This document shows positions 24,966 through 33,311 of a DNA stretch of 40,116 bases, in pieces. The DNA lies in the NCBI GenBank assembly GCA_002746535.1, contig NVWA01000011.1, forward strand, positions 129,893 to 170,008, read 5' to 3'. The position numbers and the translations under genes are program-made. This DNA is from Planctomycetota bacterium (GTDB lineage Bacteria > Planctomycetota > GCA-2746535). The stretch's first letter is position 1, and the number at the start of each line of letters is the position of its first letter. Under the pieces are notes generated by a model. The model did not search any database. It saw only the letters and a list, made by a program, of their open reading frames with translations, and was not told where the DNA came from.

Positions 24966-25361
24966 TTGTCGTCAATGCTATTTAATTATTGTATCCTAAA
25001 TTCATGGTCTCATGGTGCATTGGAGGGTAAGCCCATATCTAAGAAAGTATTATTTATTTGCAGTCGAAATCAGTGGCGGAGTCCAACAGGTGAAAAAGTT
25101 TGGCGAGAAAGATTCGGTTTCCAAGCAAGGTCTGCGGGTACTAGCCCAAAGGCAAAGAAAAAAGTTTCGGCTAAGGATATCGAGTGGGCCGAAATTATTT
25201 TAGTGATGGAAAAGAAACACAAACAGCGATTACTAAAGGATTTCTCTGAGCCAGTTAAATTTAAAAAAATAGATGTATTAAATATACCTGATGATTATGG
25301 CTATATGGATACAGAGTTAGTAGAATTATTTATTGTAATAGGTGAGTCTTATTTAGATTAA
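24966..25361 (+). CDS. Low-molecular-weight tyrosine-phosphatase-like protein
   Basis: 131 aa as drawn. KKVLFICSRNQWRSPT carries the phosphatase loop C-X5-R-S, and the general-acid loop is IPDDYGYMD near the C-terminus. This is the short LMW-PTP-like family often annotated as protein tyrosine phosphatase; its substrate is usually unknown. The conserved part begins only at residue 27, so the true start is uncertain: TTG 24966, ATG 24975 and TTG 25020 are all in frame, and the last would fit the usual length of about 110 aa. The MsrB gene follows after 18 bp with a good ribosome site, so the two are probably co-transcribed. Cytoplasmic. Confidence 0.82.
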   Translation: MSSMLFNYCILNSWSHGALEGKPISKKVLFICSRNQWRSPTGEKVWRERFGFQARSAGTSPKAKKKVSAKDIEWAEIILVMEKKHKQRLLKDFSEPVKFKKIDVLNIPDDYGYMDTELVELFIVIGESYLD

Positions 25362-25379
25362 ATTTTTAAAGGAATCGTT

Positions 25380-25745
25380 ATGGGTTATCGAGAATTAAAT
25401 GAAGAAGAGCAAAGAGTGATACTTCACAAAGGGACAGAGGCTCCCTTTAAAGGTGAATATACTGATAATAAATCGAGTGGTGTTTATGCTTGCCGGCAAT
25501 GTGATGCTGATTTGTATATTTCAGAAAGTAAGTTTGATTCTGGTTGTGGTTGGCCCAGCTTTGATGATGAAATAGAAGGGGCGGTTAAGCACCAATCTGA
25601 TGCAGACGGTTCTCGAGTTGAAATTGTTTGTCAAAACTGCGATGGACATTTGGGCCATGTATTTAAAGGTGAGAATATTACGGCAAATAATACTCGCCAT
25701 TGTGTTAATTCAATATCTATGATATTTAAACCAGCTCAAGAATAA
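25380..25745 (+). CDS. msrB: Peptide-methionine (R)-S-oxide reductase
   Basis: 121 aa, full-length MsrB, which reduces methionine-R-sulfoxide in proteins with thioredoxin. The structural zinc site is complete (Cys38-x-x-Cys41 and Cys84-x-x-Cys87). The catalytic Cys108 is in TRHCVNS, the likely resolving Cys56 in FDSGCGWP, and HLGHVF is conserved. AAGGA lies upstream of the ATG. It lies 18 bp after the LMW phosphatase-like gene. No signal peptide, so it is cytoplasmic. The pair may belong to an oxidative-stress response, but no regulatory site was identified. Confidence 0.95.
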   Translation: MGYRELNEEEQRVILHKGTEAPFKGEYTDNKSSGVYACRQCDADLYISESKFDSGCGWPSFDDEIEGAVKHQSDADGSRVEIVCQNCDGHLGHVFKGENITANNTRHCVNSISMIFKPAQE

Positions 25746-25842
25746 TTCAGCCGAGCCTATCCACGACAGGTTTATAGAAGGTGAATGACTCAGGAGCTTC
25801 CTTCATAAATCTTCTCAATTTTATATATAGATGACATCCTGA

Positions 25843-25870
25843 TTGCTATGCTTTCAGCATGTTTTATAAT
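25843..25870 (+). promoter_or_regulatory. Promoter of the TRAP operon with internal palindrome
   Basis: TTGCTA (25843-25848), a 16 bp spacer and TATAAT (25865-25870) make a plausible sigma-70 promoter 31 bp before dctP. The palindrome ATGCT-TTC-AGCAT (25848-25860) fills the spacer, a position typical of repressor sites. The binding factor is unknown. Confidence 0.55.
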
Positions 25871-25900
25871 GTTGGAAATTAAACAATTGAGGTTAGATAT

Positions 25901-27004
25901 ATGGAACGAAGAAAATTTCTAAAAGCAGCAGCTGGTGGTTCAGCGGCCTTGGCTTTAGCATCCTGCAATAATTCAGATTCAAAAGAAAAAAGTAGTGCCG
26001 TAAAAAGTACCAAAAAATTTAAATGGCGTTGTCAGATGCTTGTTTCGAAAACATTACCCATTTGGAGTGATGGCATTATTCAATTGGCAAAACGAATTAA
26101 GACTTTGAGTGATGGTCGCTTAGATATTAAGGTTTATGGTGGTGGTGAAATCGTAGGAGCCATGGAAGTCTTTGATGCTGTTAAACAGGGCAATTTAGAA
26201 ATGGGTCATGCCGCCAGTTATTTCTGGGGTGGTAAGGCTCCGGGTGCTGAATTTTTTACTTCAATCCCTTTTGGTGTAAATGCAAATGGAATGTATACAT
26301 GGATAACTCAAGGTGGAGGTTTGAAATTATGGGAAGAATTGTATAAACCTCATAAACTTGTTCCTATTCCATGCGGTGCAACTGGTGTGCAAATGGGAGG
26401 TTGGTTTAATAAAGAAATCAATAGCATTGCTGATTTAAAAGGATTAAAGATGAGGATGCCAGGGTTGGGTGGCAGTGTTATCACCAAAGCGGGTGCGTCG
26501 GCAGAACGGACACCTCCGGGTGAAATTTATACGGCTTTGTCAACGGGTCGCTTAGATGCTACTGAATGGGTTGGTCCCTATCATGATATGATTATGAAGT
26601 TTCATAAGGTTACGAAATTTTATTATATTGGTGGTTGGCATGAGCCGGGTTCTATATTAGAATTATTAATCAATGAAGATGCTTGGAATAGTTTGCCTGA
26701 AGATTTGCAGTTGATAGTACGTATTTGTGCCGCTGATACTCACCAATGGATTTTTTCAAAATGGTTGTATGAGGATGCCAAAGCATATCAAGACGTTAAA
26801 AAATTAAAAAATATTACGGTTAAAGAATTTCCTATGGATGTGATTAAAGAATTGAAAAAGATTTCTAAAGATGTGATTGGTGAATTGGCTAGGAAAAATG
26901 ATATGACCAAGAAGATCTTTAAATCATATACTGAGTTTGAAAAGGTTTATGATGAATACCTTGATATCTCTGAGAGGGCTTATACAAAAGGGCTGAAGGC
27001 TTAA
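25901..27004 (+). CDS. dctP: TRAP transporter solute-binding protein (DctP family)
   Basis: 367 aa. The N-terminus MERRKFLKAAAGG carries a twin-arginine motif, and the signal ends in a lipobox (LALASC), so it is probably a Tat-exported lipoprotein on the periplasmic side. DctP family features: the GGGEIVGAMEVFDAVKQG block, LKGLKMRMPG with the ligand-binding Arg, and LDATEWVGPYHD, which is close to the subgroup that binds 2-oxo acids and related carboxylates. It delivers a small organic acid to the DctQ/DctM permease encoded next. GAGG precedes the ATG. A 382 bp repeat-filled gap separates it from dctQ, which may help keep this protein in excess. The exact ligand is not known. Confidence 0.93.
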   Translation: MERRKFLKAAAGGSAALALASCNNSDSKEKSSAVKSTKKFKWRCQMLVSKTLPIWSDGIIQLAKRIKTLSDGRLDIKVYGGGEIVGAMEVFDAVKQGNLEMGHAASYFWGGKAPGAEFFTSIPFGVNANGMYTWITQGGGLKLWEELYKPHKLVPIPCGATGVQMGGWFNKEINSIADLKGLKMRMPGLGGSVITKAGASAERTPPGEIYTALSTGRLDATEWVGPYHDMIMKFHKVTKFYYIGGWHEPGSILELLINEDAWNSLPEDLQLIVRICAADTHQWIFSKWLYEDAKAYQDVKKLKNITVKEFPMDVIKELKKISKDVIGELARKNDMTKKIFKSYTEFEKVYDEYLDISERAYTKGLKA

Positions 27005-27386
27005 TATTGCAAAAAATATTTTTGGTTTAAAGTTTTTTTATTTGGAAGTAGTTTGGAAGATTGCTTAGGCTGAATGGTTTGTTGTTATTGGAAGTGAGAC
27101 TTCAGTCTTGCTACGGTAAAAGTTTAAGTAGTTTGCATTGTAGATTTAAACTAAAAGATTTGTATTTTTCATCAAATAAGTAATAAGCGTAGCAAGACTG
27201 AAGTCTCACTTCCAGGGTATTAAGTAGATTTAAATTTAAAGATTTGTTTTTTTCGTTAAATAAGTAATAAGTTTAGCAAGACTGAAGTCTCACTTCCAGA
27301 GTATTAAGTAGATTTGAAGGTTGCTTTGGCTAAAAGTCTCACTTCCAAGTAAGAAATAATTTTTATAGAAATGAATAATACAACAG
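27005..27386. repeat. Repeat-filled gap inside the TRAP operon
   Basis: Contains a direct repeat of about 78 bases with an 84 bp period (27154-27231 and 27238-27315). Each unit carries a core AAGACTGAAGTCTCACTTCC, and AGACT-TC-AGTCT folds on itself. A perfect inverted 27-base match of that core is at 27089-27115 versus 27188-27214. A fourth partial core is at 27334-27347. No ORF is supported here. The gap lies between dctP and dctQ, where hairpins often set differential mRNA stability. Confidence 0.85.
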
Positions 27387-27905
27387 ATGCTTAAAAAGAC
27401 ACAAGACATTATCAATCGACTTAGCGACTATTTCTTGTATGTATCCATGTTTTTTGTTTTGGCATTAATTTTAGTAACTTGTGCAGGTGTGGTCGGTCGC
27501 TATGTATTTTCTTTCACAGCCAATTGGTTAGATGAACTACGCTGGCATTTCTTTGGAATCATTTTTTTAGCAGGTTCTGTTTATACTTTAAAAATAGAGG
27601 GTCATGTACGTGTCGATATTTTTTATGCTAGATTCTCACAAAAGACTAAAGCAATAATCGATTTAATGGGATCGCTATTGTTCCTGTTACCTATTTGCTA
27701 TTTTGTCTGTACTGGCGGTTATATCTTTTTTATCAATTCTTTTGATGTAGGTGAATTTTCTGAGAACCCTGGCGGATTACCCTATCGTTGGCTAATTAAA
27801 GGTGCAATTCCAGTTTGTTTTTTCTTTTTATTTATACAAGGTGTCTCTTTTATTCTTATGCAGATTGAAATTATTTTTATGACATCCGAGTCACAGAAAG
27901 ATTGA
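27387..27905 (+). CDS. dctQ: TRAP transporter small permease (DctQ)
   Basis: 172 aa with four predicted membrane segments, the usual DctQ size and layout. Conserved signature WLDELRWHFFGIIFLAGS occurs after the first segment, followed by GHVRVDIFY, which is diagnostic for the family. DctQ pairs with DctM in the inner membrane and docks the solute-binding protein. No strong ribosome site is visible upstream of the ATG at 27387. Its stop overlaps the likely dctM start by one base (TGATG), so the two permease genes are translationally coupled. Confidence 0.93.
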   Translation: MLKKTQDIINRLSDYFLYVSMFFVLALILVTCAGVVGRYVFSFTANWLDELRWHFFGIIFLAGSVYTLKIEGHVRVDIFYARFSQKTKAIIDLMGSLLFLLPICYFVCTGGYIFFINSFDVGEFSENPGGLPYRWLIKGAIPVCFFFLFIQGVSFILMQIEIIFMTSESQKD

Positions 27906-29236
27906 TGGAACTCACACAATATTTACCTTTACTGATGTTTGTCTTTTTATTTATTGGCATTATGAGTGGTTACCCTGTGGCCTTCGTCTTAGGTGGCGTC
28001 TCTATCGTTTTTGGTTTTGTCGGGTATTCGCTTGAAATCTTTAGACTTAATGATTTAAACTTGATTGCCAATAGAACCTTTGGAGTGATGACAAATGTTC
28101 CTTTAATCGCAGTTCCTTTATTTGCCTTTATGGGAAATATTATGGAGAAATCTGGATTAGCAGGTGAATTGTTAGAAGCCATGGGGCAGCTTTTTCAAAA
28201 AGCAAAAGGTGGATTGTTCTTTTCTGTGTTAGTTGTCGGAATGGTCTTAGCTGCTTCAACGGGTATCATTGGTGCAACGGTTGTTTCGATGGGTGTGATT
28301 GCTTTGCCAACAATGTTAAAGCATAACTACAATAAAGAAATGTCTTGTGGAATCATTGCAGCATCGGGAACACTGGGTCAAATCATACCACCTTCAATAG
28401 TCTTGATTTTACTTGGCAGTATCATGCAAGTAGATGTTGGTAGCTTATTCACAGGTGCGGTTATTCCTGGTTTATTGTTAGTAGGTTTATATGCCCTTTA
28501 TATATTTATAAGAACTTGTTTTAATTCTGAATTGGCTCCGGCAATAGAAAATAAAGATTCTAGTAAATTTTCAATTTTGACTTTTCTAAAACTTTCTTTG
28601 CCACCCGGTTTATTGGTTGTGATTGTTTTAGGCTCAATTGTTGGAGGTATGGCGACACCAACGGAAGCAGCGGCTTGTGGCGCTTTTGGTGGGATTGTTA
28701 TCACAATGATCAAAAGAAAGTTTACGATTCAAGTTTTGATGGAGGCCTTAAAATCGACGTCAACTTTAACTTCAATGGTCTTTTTAATTTTAATTTGTGC
28801 ACAATTTTTTGGCATTGTTTTTAGAGGATTAGAAGGGGATGAGCTAATCATAAATTCAATCAAAGAAGTTGATCTTACAGCATCTTCGGTCGTAATTATT
28901 GTGATGATTTTGATGTTTTTTTTAGGCTTCTTTTTAGATTTTATCGAGATATGTTTTATTGTGATTCCAATTGTTTACCCCATTTTTTTACATTATGAAA
29001 TTGATCTTTTGTGGTTATCAATTTTAATGGCCGTAAATTTACAAACATCATTTTTAACACCACCTTTTGGCTTCGCGCTATTTTATTTAAAAGGGGTTGC
29101 CCCTGAGGAAATAGAAACAAAACATATTTATAAAGGTGTATTGCCATTTATAGGATTACAGGTTATTGCAATTTTACTATTATACTTTATACCTGAGTTA
29201 ACAACTTGGTTACCTGGAATAGTCTATAGTGAGTAA
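27905..29236 (+). CDS. dctM: TRAP transporter large permease (DctM)
   Basis: 443 aa, about a dozen hydrophobic segments. DctM marks are visible: VPLFAFMGNIMEKSGLAGELLEAM, ASTGIIGATVVSMGVIALP, SGTLGQIIPPSIVLILLG and GGMATPTEAAACGAFGG. It forms the sodium-driven transport channel with DctQ. I place the start at ATG 27905, which overlaps the dctQ stop in TGATG; a TTG one codon earlier is also open. An M55 aminopeptidase gene follows after 40 bp, so the transported solute may be linked to amino-acid or peptide use, though this is an inference. Confidence 0.95.
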   Translation: MELTQYLPLLMFVFLFIGIMSGYPVAFVLGGVSIVFGFVGYSLEIFRLNDLNLIANRTFGVMTNVPLIAVPLFAFMGNIMEKSGLAGELLEAMGQLFQKAKGGLFFSVLVVGMVLAASTGIIGATVVSMGVIALPTMLKHNYNKEMSCGIIAASGTLGQIIPPSIVLILLGSIMQVDVGSLFTGAVIPGLLLVGLYALYIFIRTCFNSELAPAIENKDSSKFSILTFLKLSLPPGLLVVIVLGSIVGGMATPTEAAACGAFGGIVITMIKRKFTIQVLMEALKSTSTLTSMVFLILICAQFFGIVFRGLEGDELIINSIKEVDLTASSVVIIVMILMFFLGFFLDFIEICFIVIPIVYPIFLHYEIDLLWLSILMAVNLQTSFLTPPFGFALFYLKGVAPEEIETKHIYKGVLPFIGLQVIAILLLYFIPELTTWLPGIVYSE

Positions 29237-29276
29237 TGGCGCTTAAGAATAAATAAGAATAATTTTACAAGGCGAA

Positions 29277-30071
29277 ATGAATATGAAGATTTATATTATG
29301 ACAGATCTAGAGGGCATCTCTGGCGTTCGAAGAGCATCCGAGTGCAAATCTGGTTTAGATGAATATCAGAAAGCTTGTCGTTATTTAGAAAATGAAGTCA
29401 ATGCTGCTATCGAAGGGGCTTTTGAAGGTGGTGCTACAGAAGTTCTAGTGTGTGATTCCCATGGCTCAGGGTTTAATCTCGATTTAAAAAACATGGATAA
29501 GAGAGCTCGCTATTGTGAGAACAATGGTATCAAGGAACTTATGGCATTAATTGATGAATCCTTCGATGGTTATTTGAATATTGGGCATCATGCTAAGGCT
29601 GGAACCATCAATGCTTTTCTTGACCATACACAATGTGGTGAATCTGTTTTTGATTATAAAATAAATGGTGTGTCATATGGTGAGATTGGTCAGCAATTAT
29701 TACTTGCTGGCGATTATGATGTTGCTCAATTAATGATTAGTGGTGATAAAGCGGCCTGTGAAGAGTCGACAACGTTATCACCTGATTCTATATCCGTTTC
29801 GGTAAAAGAAGCTTATGGTAATAATAAAGTAAATTGTTTGCCTCCTGAATTGGGATGTGAGATGGTCAGAAAAGCTAGCAAAGAAGCCATGAGTTTAATT
29901 GGTAAAGTAAAACCTTTTAAAATAGATGGTCCTTATGATGTGCAGCTCACATTAACAAGAACAAGATTTGCAGATAATATTTGTAAAAACAAACCTTTTC
30001 TTGAAAGGTTAGATGGAAGAACTCTTCGGTATGTCACAAATGATATTAAAGAAATCTTAATGCCATTTTGA
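29277..30071 (+). CDS. M55-family D-aminopeptidase (DppA-like)
   Basis: 264 aa. The M55 self-compartmentalising D-aminopeptidase pattern is clear: MKIYIMTDLEGISG (Asp and Glu ligands), VLVCDSHGSG, NIGHHAKAG and MISGDKAACEE. The founding member, Bacillus DppA, cleaves D-Ala-D-Ala and similar D-peptides, using zinc. No signal peptide, so cytoplasmic. AAGG lies before the ATG at 29277. It is 40 bp downstream of dctM in the same direction and probably in its transcript. A link between TRAP import and D-amino-acid peptides, such as peptidoglycan fragments, is suggestive but not shown. It ends 17 bp from a convergent gene. Confidence 0.93.
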   Translation: MNMKIYIMTDLEGISGVRRASECKSGLDEYQKACRYLENEVNAAIEGAFEGGATEVLVCDSHGSGFNLDLKNMDKRARYCENNGIKELMALIDESFDGYLNIGHHAKAGTINAFLDHTQCGESVFDYKINGVSYGEIGQQLLLAGDYDVAQLMISGDKAACEESTTLSPDSISVSVKEAYGNNKVNCLPPELGCEMVRKASKEAMSLIGKVKPFKIDGPYDVQLTLTRTRFADNICKNKPFLERLDGRTLRYVTNDIKEILMPF

Positions 30072-30088
30072 TTGCCGTTTGTCTAAAG

Positions 30089-30943
30089 CTATTTTCTCTT
30101 TTTCTTCTTTTTGGAATCAACAACGACAGGTTTGCGGCATTCCATCCCGCGGCTATCAGCATTGAGTGAGCCGCCAACTATTTTTGCTTTGGAGAACTTA
30201 TCTAGTGTTTCAGTTACTTCGACTCTAGCGACTTCTTTATCCTCTGATCCTAAGTTTATACCAGTATCGGGGTCAATTAATTTTTCACCTTTTTTGTAAA
30301 CGATGAAGATGTCGCCAATGTTTACACCCGCTGGTTTACCTCTGTTTAAAAAGACAACTTCTTTTTTGACCATGACAACTTTTACAGGAAACATATTATC
30401 AACAATATTGATGACTAGGTTTTCAAGGGCTTCTATCATAACATCATTGACAAGCGAATTATCATAAGCTGTTCTTGAATTTCTTACTCCTAAGAGACCT
30501 TTGGTCGCTTTTTTTGTTTGTTCCGCTTTACCTAGCGCAGAGAAAACAACTTTAGATGTTTTTAAATCAACAACTCTAACATTGACTTGGACTTTAATAG
30601 TAGCGCTTTCTCTTTTTAATTTAATAAATGGAATTTTTTTGCTCGATATTTTTATGTCGAAAGTAGAGATGTTATTTAAGAAGGCAAAATCTGCTCCTTT
30701 GATTTGAATCTTGCCTTTGCGCAACATTTCTTCATTGATGTCTTTTAGTCGTTCTCTTTCGAAAACAGAAAATCTTTTTGTTTTCATTAGTATTGAAATG
30801 AATGAGTCCGTAATACTATCGGTGGTTTGCATTCGAAAGCCGGAACTGTTTTTGAATTTTGAAACGATTACATTGGGTAGTTCTTTCGCGAAATTTAATT
30901 GAAAAGTTAGAACTAGTGCACATAAAGTGAAAATGATTTTCAT
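30089..30943 (-). CDS. CsgG-like secreted protein
   Basis: 284 aa from ATG 30943, where GAGG lies upstream; the longer frame to 30982 would add 13 non-conserved residues before the signal peptide (MKIIFTLCALVLTFQLNFAKE). Residues 20-170 match the CsgG/curli-assembly-type fold: NVIVSKFKNSSGF, the SFISILMKTKRFSVFERERLKDI block and VVDLKTSKVVFSALGKAE. The C-terminal part has KPAGVNIGDIFIVYKKGEKL, a beta-domain common in CsgG-like proteins with FlgT-like ends, and a basic tail. No lipobox Cys is seen, so it is not a typical CsgG lipoprotein. Role probably in outer-membrane or envelope assembly. No other curli genes nearby. Confidence 0.7.
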   Translation of the reverse strand: MKIIFTLCALVLTFQLNFAKELPNVIVSKFKNSSGFRMQTTDSITDSFISILMKTKRFSVFERERLKDINEEMLRKGKIQIKGADFAFLNNISTFDIKISSKKIPFIKLKRESATIKVQVNVRVVDLKTSKVVFSALGKAEQTKKATKGLLGVRNSRTAYDNSLVNDVMIEALENLVINIVDNMFPVKVVMVKKEVVFLNRGKPAGVNIGDIFIVYKKGEKLIDPDTGINLGSEDKEVARVEVTETLDKFSKAKIVGGSLNADSRGMECRKPVVVDSKKKKKRK

Positions 30944-31065
30944 AACTATTGACCTCAAAGCAGGAGTGTGAATTTCGGCCAATTATAGAACTAAAAGATT
31001 AAAGAGATATGCCGAAAATTGTAAATTATAGACTTTTTAGGAGAAACTAAAATGATCTTAAATGA

Positions 31066-31473
31066 TTAGTCGTCAAAATTATCGATGTCTCGCAATGATT
31101 TTAAAAATAATCCTAGGCCACCTACAGCTAGTACAAGAATGACGATTAAATCAAATGCACCAAGGGGTTTAAATCTAAATTGTATACTAGAAATGACACC
31201 AAAAATTAAAGCCGTGATTGATCCAACAGCTATCATCCATCCAAATATATTTTTGTAATTATAGAATATCATGCCCACACCAAACATAAATGGAATCATG
31301 ATCATGCCGCTAGTTACGCTGAAATTATAACCCCAACGAGAAAATCCATAACCGCCGTAGCCTCCGGATGAAATAATGATATTGTTAAGTAGCATATAAA
31401 ACCCGCCACACATCATGATGAAACCTATAAAAAACTGACCTATACCCCCTGAAGTTCCGCCTGCGCCATTCAT
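31066..31473 (-). CDS. Small hydrophobic membrane protein
   Basis: 135 aa with about four predicted membrane segments (FIGFIMMCGGFYMLL, SGMIMIPFMFGVGMIFY, GWMIAVGSITALIFGVISS and DLIVILVLAVGGLGLFL) and an acidic C-terminus DIDNFDD. A glycine-rich start and a GGYGGYG loop between the first two segments are distinctive. Start is well supported by GGAGAG 5-6 bases upstream of the ATG. I do not recognise a family. It is about 120 bp upstream of the CsgG-like gene on the same strand, so an envelope role is possible, but this is weak. Confidence 0.7.
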   Translation of the reverse strand: MNGAGGTSGGIGQFFIGFIMMCGGFYMLLNNIIISSGGYGGYGFSRWGYNFSVTSGMIMIPFMFGVGMIFYNYKNIFGWMIAVGSITALIFGVISSIQFRFKPLGAFDLIVILVLAVGGLGLFLKSLRDIDNFDD

Positions 31474-31678
31474 AGTTCTCTCCTTTTGATTGTAATCTCT
31501 TGATAGTTTTGTTAATATTATAATTCATCACATTGAATTAACTATTATATAATTTCATTATTTCTGTAACGATAGCTTTTGCTGTTGATGATATTCTCTT
31601 ATCGAATCTCATTTCTGAACAACAATTTTAGTAAACTTGTAGAATGAATTATTATTGACGCTTGAGTTTATAATGTAA

Positions 31679-31699
31679 GATTGTCAACAATCCTATAAT
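31679..31699 (+). promoter_or_regulatory. Perfect palindrome and -10 upstream of the GntR gene
   Basis: GATTGT-CA-ACAATC (31679-31692) is a perfect 14-base palindrome followed by TATAAT (31694-31699), 29 bp before the GntR start. TTGT...ACAA centres are typical of FCD-type GntR operators, so this is a likely autoregulatory site. Confidence 0.55.
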
Positions 31700-31728
31700 A
31701 TGGAAAAAGGTGGTTTTTGAGGGATAGC

Positions 31729-32343
31729 ATGAAAAGTACCATTATTAGTAATCAAAGAAATCAAATCATCGATTATATTAGAAGAAAAATCTTTAGTGGT
31801 GAATTATCAGAAGGATCACAATTAAAAGAGATGCCCTTAGCAAATGAATTGGGTGTCAGTCGGGGTTCTATTCGTGAGGCCATTAGGCAATTGGAGCAAG
31901 AAGGATTACTTGAATATAAAAACAATCGAGGTGTGTTCATTAGTGTCGTCGAAGATGGTCCTATTGAAGAAGTCATTAATCCAATCCGTAGAAGAATTGA
32001 GAGGTATGCTTTAAAATTAATTTTCCAAAACCAGTCTCGTGATGTTTTTGATTCATGGGATGATATTATGGCGAGACTCTATTTTGCTTGTAAGCAAAAA
32101 GACGTGGGTCTTTGTACAGAAGCAGATATTGAATTTCATCGACGAATCATTGAGGTCTCAGAAAGTTCTGATTTGTTGGCCATTTGGAAGACGGTCGTTT
32201 CGAGAACTCGCATCAGAATTTATAAATCATATTTAAATTTTAAACCGTCAAAATTTATGAGCATTTATAATAATCACGAAGAGTTGCTCAATCTAATTAA
32301 AGTCTGCACCGTTTCAGGTATAAACAAACTGAATATTTGTTAA
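31729..32343 (+). CDS. GntR-family regulator with FCD domain
   Basis: 204 aa from ATG 31729, preceded by GAGGG five bases upstream; a TTG at 31717 adds four residues and would overlap that site. Residues about 10-70 are the GntR winged helix (GSQLKEMPLANELGVSRGSIREAIRQLEQEGLLEY). The rest is an FCD-type helical ligand domain: EADIEFHRRIIEVSES carries Asp and His, and NNHEELLNLI the last His. The C-terminus ends in VCTVSGINKLNIC, which is short and unlike the final helix of most FCD proteins, so a frameshift or natural trimming is possible. It lies 42 bp upstream of a PhyH dioxygenase, its most likely target. Ligand likely a small carboxylate. Confidence 0.88.
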   Translation: MKSTIISNQRNQIIDYIRRKIFSGELSEGSQLKEMPLANELGVSRGSIREAIRQLEQEGLLEYKNNRGVFISVVEDGPIEEVINPIRRRIERYALKLIFQNQSRDVFDSWDDIMARLYFACKQKDVGLCTEADIEFHRRIIEVSESSDLLAIWKTVVSRTRIRIYKSYLNFKPSKFMSIYNNHEELLNLIKVCTVSGINKLNIC

Positions 32344-32385
32344 GTATTGCTAATTTAAAATTAAGAATCTAAATAGGGGAAAAGA

Positions 32386-33186
32386 ATGAATGCCGAGGAA
32401 CATTTTAATGAATATCAAAACTTTGGTTATACGATATTTAAAAGTATATTGCCTTTATCTCTGATTAGAGATTTGAGGTTAGAAACTGATAAGGCTAGAG
32501 AAATAGCGCGAAAGGCTAATGGTGCCCAAACACAAAGATTGCAGCCCATTGGAAATTACTTTGATGAAATTGATTCAAAGCCATTTGATGATTATAGGAC
32601 TTTGCCGGAATTAAATGATTTAATCCATGAGATGTTGTCGGGAGATCATGAGTTTGGAAACCCGAAGACTTTAGGAGTTTTGCTCGAGCCAGCCGAAAAG
32701 CCTTATTGCACATTTTGGCATAGGGATTGGATCGATCATATGGACAAGAAAATATTTGACGAAAAATTTAGTTTGCGGGATGATTGGATAGAACAGACCT
32801 CAAATATAAAATATGTAGGTCAGGTAAATTGTCCCTTATACGAGGATAACTGTACTTGGTATGTGCCAGGTAGTTGTTTTAGAGCCGAAGCAACGAGAGA
32901 AGAGGAAATAGTTAGGGATCAATGTAAAAATTTAAATTTGGATCAACTGACCAATGAAGAAAGAGAATCAGCTTGTCGCGAATATACTCAAAGCATGCCA
33001 AATGCTATTCAACTGCATTTAAATCCGGGTGATTTCGCTTTGTATCAAAGTTCCGGATGGCATATAGGTAACTATGTACCTTATAAAAAACGAGCGACAC
33101 TTCATGATGGTGTATTCGTGGGTGATTTAAACCTAATGAGCAAAGATCGATGGAAGTTAGTTGGTGATGCCGTAAAAACAGAATGA
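32386..33186 (+). CDS. Phytanoyl-CoA dioxygenase (PhyH) family protein
   Basis: 266 aa. The iron triad is in TFWHRDWIDH (HxD) and SSGWHIGNYVPYKKRATLHDG (His and the 2-oxoglutarate-binding Arg). CTWYVPGSCFRA is the conserved core strand and substrate-loop region. AGGGG precedes the ATG. The gene follows the GntR/FCD regulator after 42 bp. It shares little sequence with the other PhyH in the window beyond the motifs, so they are not recent duplicates. Substrate unknown. Confidence 0.9.
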   Translation: MNAEEHFNEYQNFGYTIFKSILPLSLIRDLRLETDKAREIARKANGAQTQRLQPIGNYFDEIDSKPFDDYRTLPELNDLIHEMLSGDHEFGNPKTLGVLLEPAEKPYCTFWHRDWIDHMDKKIFDEKFSLRDDWIEQTSNIKYVGQVNCPLYEDNCTWYVPGSCFRAEATREEEIVRDQCKNLNLDQLTNEERESACREYTQSMPNAIQLHLNPGDFALYQSSGWHIGNYVPYKKRATLHDGVFVGDLNLMSKDRWKLVGDAVKTE

Positions 33187-33239
33187 TCTTTTGCCTAGCA
33201 ATTTAAATATTTTCTCAATGGTTGTACCCACCATAAATA

Positions 33240-33271
33240 TTGGGCTTCGCATTACTCAGCCCAACCTACGA
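33240..33271. repeat. REP-like hairpin, copy 2 (inverted)
   Basis: All 32 bases are identical to the reverse complement of 13112-13143. Only the inner part of the stem is retained here (TTGGGCT / AGCCCAA), because the outer flank differs. It lies in the convergent gap between a PhyH gene and the next gene. Confidence 0.88.
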
Positions 33272-33291
33272 CTGATGCCAAAGTTATTATC

Positions 33292-33311
33292 CCTGGCATT
33301 AAAATGCCGGG
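33292..33311. repeat. Hairpin GGCATT-AA-AATGCC
   Basis: Stem of nine pairs, including one G-T wobble, around a two-base loop, without a T-run. It lies 20 bp from the REP-like copy, in the same convergent gap. Single copy in this window, so repeat status is not shown; it could assist termination in both directions. Confidence 0.5.

Noticed and set aside
27154..27315. Regular direct repeats that could suggest a CRISPR array
   Set aside because: Only two long units, with the conserved core running through almost the whole period and no variable spacers; no cas genes nearby.
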